Below are positions 14,212-17,275 of a stretch of 17,275 nt of DNA, in pieces. Every line of letters begins with the position of its first letter. Within the stretch, counting starts at the first letter, position 1. Below the pieces are notes generated by a model. The model did no database searches. It had not been told where the DNA came from and saw nothing but the letters and a program-made list of their open reading frames with translations. Made by a program: the position numbers and the translations under genes. Source of the stretch: Bacillus sp. AFS037270 (GTDB lineage: Bacteria; Bacillota; Bacilli; Bacillales_B; DSM-18226); assembly GCF_002585305.1 (NCBI RefSeq), contig NZ_NUNF01000095.1, forward strand, positions 1 to 17,275, in the 5' to 3' direction.

Positions 14212-16425
14212 TTAAAAATTTTCACTTATTTCTTTAAAACCAACAGCTTTCAAATGATAGATTTCAGAGAAAAAGTCTGTTTTGATTAACGGCAGGTTAA
14301 GCCCAATTTTCATTAACTCATCTCCATAAAAGACTTGGCCACTGTCGTTTAATTTATATCTAAGCTGCGGATTTAGTCCGCGTAATTTCATTCGCAGGAA
14401 AGGTGGATTCGGCGTCGCTAGCGTCTTATAGTAAAATACCACTGCTTCCTTTTGACCGCGTCCTACATACATCCAAGCGGTATCCATCCCCTCAAAGGGG
14501 CTCCACAGCCGATACAGGTCACCAAAGAGGACGATTTCTTTTATTTGATGATATAGCTGAATTTTCCGCCCGACTAGCTCTTTGTCTTCCTTGCTAAGTT
14601 TATCAATATTTAATTCAAACCCAAGATTGGCGGCCATGGCAACATGACATCTCATCTCTAATGGAGTCATTCTGCCAGTCTGATGATTCGGGATATCTGA
14701 AACATGAGCTCCCATCGTAATAGCCGGATAAACTATACTCGTTCCATAATGAATTTTCAGCCTTTCGACCGCATCCGTATCATCACTCGTCCAGGTCTGC
14801 GGCATATAATACAGCATCCCTAAGTCAAAGCGGCCACCCCCGCCCGAGCAGCTTTCAAACAAAACTTCCGGGAAGCGCTCCGTTAAAACCTCTAAAATCC
14901 GATACACCCCCAGCATATAACGATGGGCCGTCTCCTTCTGTCTTTCTGGAGGCAATAATGCAGATCCCACCTCCGTCATATTCCGATTCATATCCCATTT
15001 TACATAGCGAATTGGGGCACTCTGAAATAGATTCGAAAGCGTTTCTATCAGCCAATCACACACATCTTCCCTGCTTAAATCCAGAACAAGCTGATTTCTA
15101 GAAAGTGTCCGGTTCCTCCCTGGAACATGCAGACACCAATCTGGATGCCTGCGATACAAATCGCTCTCGGGAGAGACCATTTCCGGCTCCACCCACAAGC
15201 CGAATTGCATCCCTTTACCATTGATATAACTAGCTAATCCGTTCAATCCATTAGGGAGTTTTTTCCTATTAACAACCCAATCTCCAAGCGAACTCTTCGC
15301 ATTATCACGACGGCCAAACCAGCCATCATCCAAAACAAACAGCTCAATGCCAAGTTCCTTAGCGGCATCAGCAAGATCTCTTAACTTTTTTTCAGTAAAA
15401 TGAAAATAGGTTGCCTCCCAATTATTAATGAGGATTGGCCTTGTTCTGTCACGATAAACTCCGCGGCAAACCCGGCTTCGAATGATTTTATGAAAAATCC
15501 TCGACATTCCGCCCAATCCTTCTGAGGAATAGACCATCAGAGCCTCCGGTGTTTGAAAAATTTCACCTGGCTTCAACAGCCATAAAAAATTAAATGGATT
15601 AATTCCCATATTGATCCGGGTTATTTCAAAAGGGTCCACCTCAATGGTCGCCTTGAAATTTCCGCTGTAAACCAGACTAATCCCGTAAACATCCCCATAC
15701 TCCTCGGTTGCATCCTTTGATAGTAAGGCTAGAAAGGGATTATGCTGATGACTGCTTGCACCCCTTGCGGAAGAAATCGATTGAACACCGTGGATCAGCG
15801 GTCTCCGTTCAATTTGACGTTCCCGTGCCCATGTTCCTTGAAGGTGAAGCCAGTCCCATTTCGAGTTATGGAAATCAACCGACATGCTCATGCTTTTTTC
15901 TATCCTCACCTCACCGCTGCCAAGATTTTCAAATGAGACCGACCTCGTGATCACATCAAAATCCCGGTAAATCGTATAATGAAGGTTCAGCCCAACGCCG
16001 AGGATGGAATCTACCAGCGTTACCACCAGCGTGTCTGCCTCTTCATCATCCTCCACATAGGCCATCGGCAGCCCATTCAAACAGGGCTTTCCTTTAAAAA
16101 TCGCATAGGAATCATATACAAATTCAGTTACTGTTGACCCATCAGAACTCTGAAGCTGATAAGCCGGCGTTCGGAAGTCTCCATTTCCAAAGGCAGGATA
16201 TTCCTGCGGCAGGGTATCAAGCGAAAACCGGGGGTCAGCAGGTTCATTCATCGGCGAGAAAGTTCTTCCTTTAAACGGCAGAATCGCTAATGGCTGGAGC
16301 AATTGGACCCTACTCCCCCAATATAAATGCGCTAAATACTTTCCATGGACGAGCTGCATCATGTAACTGATTCTGCCATTATATAAATGAAATAGCTTCT
16401 GTTCTTCATTCCATTCAATCGGCAT
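14212..16425 (-). CDS. Alpha-galactosidase, glycoside hydrolase family 36
   Basis: Cleaves alpha-1,6-linked galactose from melibiose, raffinose and similar sugars; no signal peptide, so intracellular. The nucleophile Asp478 is in YVKWDMNRNM and the acid/base Asp548 is in TWTSDDTDA. The CSGGGGRFD loop and INNWEATYF are also present. Counting from the ATG at 16425 (737 residues), these positions agree with those I recall for Geobacillus AgaN/AgaB. A GTG start at 16434 is rejected because the AGGAG site overlaps it. No sugar transporter or regulator gene adjoins in the window. It may be cotranscribed with the oxidase, though the 82-base gap allows a separate promoter. Confidence 0.94.
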   Translation of the reverse strand: MPIEWNEEQKLFHLYNGRISYMMQLVHGKYLAHLYWGSRVQLLQPLAILPFKGRTFSPMNEPADPRFSLDTLPQEYPAFGNGDFRTPAYQLQSSDGSTVTEFVYDSYAIFKGKPCLNGLPMAYVEDDEEADTLVVTLVDSILGVGLNLHYTIYRDFDVITRSVSFENLGSGEVRIEKSMSMSVDFHNSKWDWLHLQGTWARERQIERRPLIHGVQSISSARGASSHQHNPFLALLSKDATEEYGDVYGISLVYSGNFKATIEVDPFEITRINMGINPFNFLWLLKPGEIFQTPEALMVYSSEGLGGMSRIFHKIIRSRVCRGVYRDRTRPILINNWEATYFHFTEKKLRDLADAAKELGIELFVLDDGWFGRRDNAKSSLGDWVVNRKKLPNGLNGLASYINGKGMQFGLWVEPEMVSPESDLYRRHPDWCLHVPGRNRTLSRNQLVLDLSREDVCDWLIETLSNLFQSAPIRYVKWDMNRNMTEVGSALLPPERQKETAHRYMLGVYRILEVLTERFPEVLFESCSGGGGRFDLGMLYYMPQTWTSDDTDAVERLKIHYGTSIVYPAITMGAHVSDIPNHQTGRMTPLEMRCHVAMAANLGFELNIDKLSKEDKELVGRKIQLYHQIKEIVLFGDLYRLWSPFEGMDTAWMYVGRGQKEAVVFYYKTLATPNPPFLRMKLRGLNPQLRYKLNDSGQVFYGDELMKIGLNLPLIKTDFFSEIYHLKAVGFKEISENF

Positions 16426-16482
16426 GACATCCACTCCTAAAATGACATTTACTTCACTATATTCGCGGTTTAAGTAGAAAAT

Positions 16483-16495
16483 GGTGTCAGGTCAT
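16483..16495. repeat. Degenerate single copy of the 13-bp repeat motif
   Basis: GGTGTCAGG followed by TCAT matches the first nine bases of GGTGTCAGGCACC. Upstream GGTTTAAGTAG resembles part of the 48-bp unit. It lies between divergent alpha-galactosidase and DedA genes and looks like a decayed copy. Confidence 0.4.
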
Positions 16496-16568
16496 ACATA
16501 AAAGTGAAAATTTTTGATGATAATATCTAATAGCTAAATTTTTAGAATTGAATTTAGGAAGTGCAGCG

Positions 16569-17177
16569 ATGGATTATTTAAATCATCTTCTTGAACACTT
16601 TGGCTATCTGGGGATTATTTTTGCTTTAATTGGCGGTATCATTGGCCTGCCAATTCCTGATGAAGTTCTTCTTACTTATGTGGGTTATAATGTTTTCGCA
16701 GGAAAATTGGCGTACCTGCCATCACTCCTATGTGCCTATTTCGGGGCAAGCAGCGGGATTACACTTAGTTTTATTTTAGGCATTGTGTTAGGAGCGCCAT
16801 TTTTACATAAGTTTGGCCCGAAGCTGCATATCAGTGAGGCAAAGATTGATCGCACGAAGAAATTATTCAATAGATTTGGCCCGTTCCTTCTCGTAATTGG
16901 TTTTTTTATTCCGGGCGTCCGGCATATTACCGCCTATCTCGCAGGAATTAACAATTATTCTTATAAAAAGTTTGCCCTGTTCGCTTATTTAGGAGCACTA
17001 CTTTGGTGCTTTACCTTTATCACTTTAGGCAGATTGCTTGGTGGAAACTGGGTATATGTTGGAACATACTTTTCTAGGTATAGTATCTATATTATTGCCT
17101 TTTTCCTAATAGGTCTGTTTATTTTGTACACCTATAAAAGGAAAAGAAAAGTATTGAAAAATGCTTCCTATGATTAA
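16569..17177 (+). CDS. DedA-family membrane protein (VTT domain)
   Basis: Small integral membrane protein of 202 residues. The family includes undecaprenyl-phosphate and phospholipid flippases. The conserved features are GGIIGLPIPDEVLL near the start and FFIPGVRHITAYLAG in the middle, the latter matching the F-x-PGVR motif. About five to six hydrophobic segments follow this layout. Charged residues before and after PGVR are retained. The ATG at 16569 has AGGAAG seven bases upstream; an earlier TTG frame from 16548 has no suitable site. It stands alone, divergent from the alpha-galactosidase. The exact lipid substrate is not deducible. Confidence 0.9.
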   Translation: MDYLNHLLEHFGYLGIIFALIGGIIGLPIPDEVLLTYVGYNVFAGKLAYLPSLLCAYFGASSGITLSFILGIVLGAPFLHKFGPKLHISEAKIDRTKKLFNRFGPFLLVIGFFIPGVRHITAYLAGINNYSYKKFALFAYLGALLWCFTFITLGRLLGGNWVYVGTYFSRYSIYIIAFFLIGLFILYTYKRKRKVLKNASYD

Positions 17178-17179
17178 GA

Positions 17180-17275
17180 AAAGCGCAAGCGCCTTGGCAG
17201 CCCCGACAAGCATAAGACCAGCTGGCCGAAACGTTGCTTTTTAACCTTTTGGACGGATTGGCTCATGACCTCGAG
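17180..17275. repeat. Bacillus-type intergenic repeat, cut by the window edge
   Basis: The sequence GAAAAGCGCAAGCGCC, then CAGCCCCGACAAGCATAAGACC (written here in parts: CAGCCCCGACAAGC, ATAAGACC), resembles a dispersed intergenic repeat I know from many Bacillus genomes. The short palindrome GCGC-AA-GCGC is in it. The element appears to continue past 17275. Identification is from memory, not alignment. Confidence 0.55.

Noticed and set aside
14130..14225. N-terminal extension of the FAD oxidase
   Set aside because: The added residues are unlike the family, and the only good ribosome site (GGAGGGG) serves the GTG at 14129.
17270..17275. CTCGAG (XhoI) at the very end, as a possible cloning boundary
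   Set aside because: The bases continue a known-looking repeat that commonly contains this sequence, so a natural origin is simpler.

Overview
The window reads as chromosome from a low-GC Gram-positive of the family Bacillaceae (Bacillus / Neobacillus type). The evidence is Shine-Dalgarno sites of the AGGAGG type, a bceRSAB cluster and a ytcD-ytbD-ytbE cluster matching the Bacillus subtilis gene sets, a preQ1-I riboswitch before queF, and Bacillus-style intergenic repeats. The genus is inferred, not proven.

Left edge (1-350): no protein gene. On the minus strand lie three tandem near-consensus sigma-A promoters and a boxA-like antitermination site, the layout of an rRNA operon leader. The 16S gene should start just outside the window. 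Next (351-4201, all minus) is an envelope-sensing block. It holds an OmpR-family response regulator with an overlapping sensor kinase, preceded by a membrane-fusion-type adaptor and a PepSY-TM membrane protein. The promoters of the regulator gene and of the adaptor gene share the same direct repeat, TTAAGR-N5-TTAAGR, nine bases before a -10-like hexamer, so the two-component system probably controls both. No ABC or RND transporter is encoded beside the adaptor.

Centre (4503-8993, plus): bceR, bceS, bceA and bceB, a cell-wall antibiotic sensing and detoxification module. A perfect palindrome with a TGACA-N4-TGTCA core lies before bceA. Then come queF (minus) under a preQ1-I riboswitch with terminator, and the HxlR regulator ytcD (minus), divergent from the MFS transporter ytbD and the aldo/keto reductase ytbE (plus). 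Two operator-like repeats lie in the ytcD-ytbD gap.

Right part: a GlcD-type FAD-linked oxidase and a GH36 alpha-galactosidase (both minus), then a DedA-family membrane protein (plus). The window ends inside what looks like a common Bacillus intergenic repeat.

A second intergenic family recurs at three loci (about 4323, 9046 and 12705) plus one decayed site (about 16483). It is a 13-bp motif, GGTGCCTGWCACC, repeated at exactly 48-bp intervals. I found no complete mobile element, CRISPR array or phage gene. The least explained parts are the adaptor/PepSY/two-component block, a possible 47-residue protein at its end, and the 48-bp repeat family.
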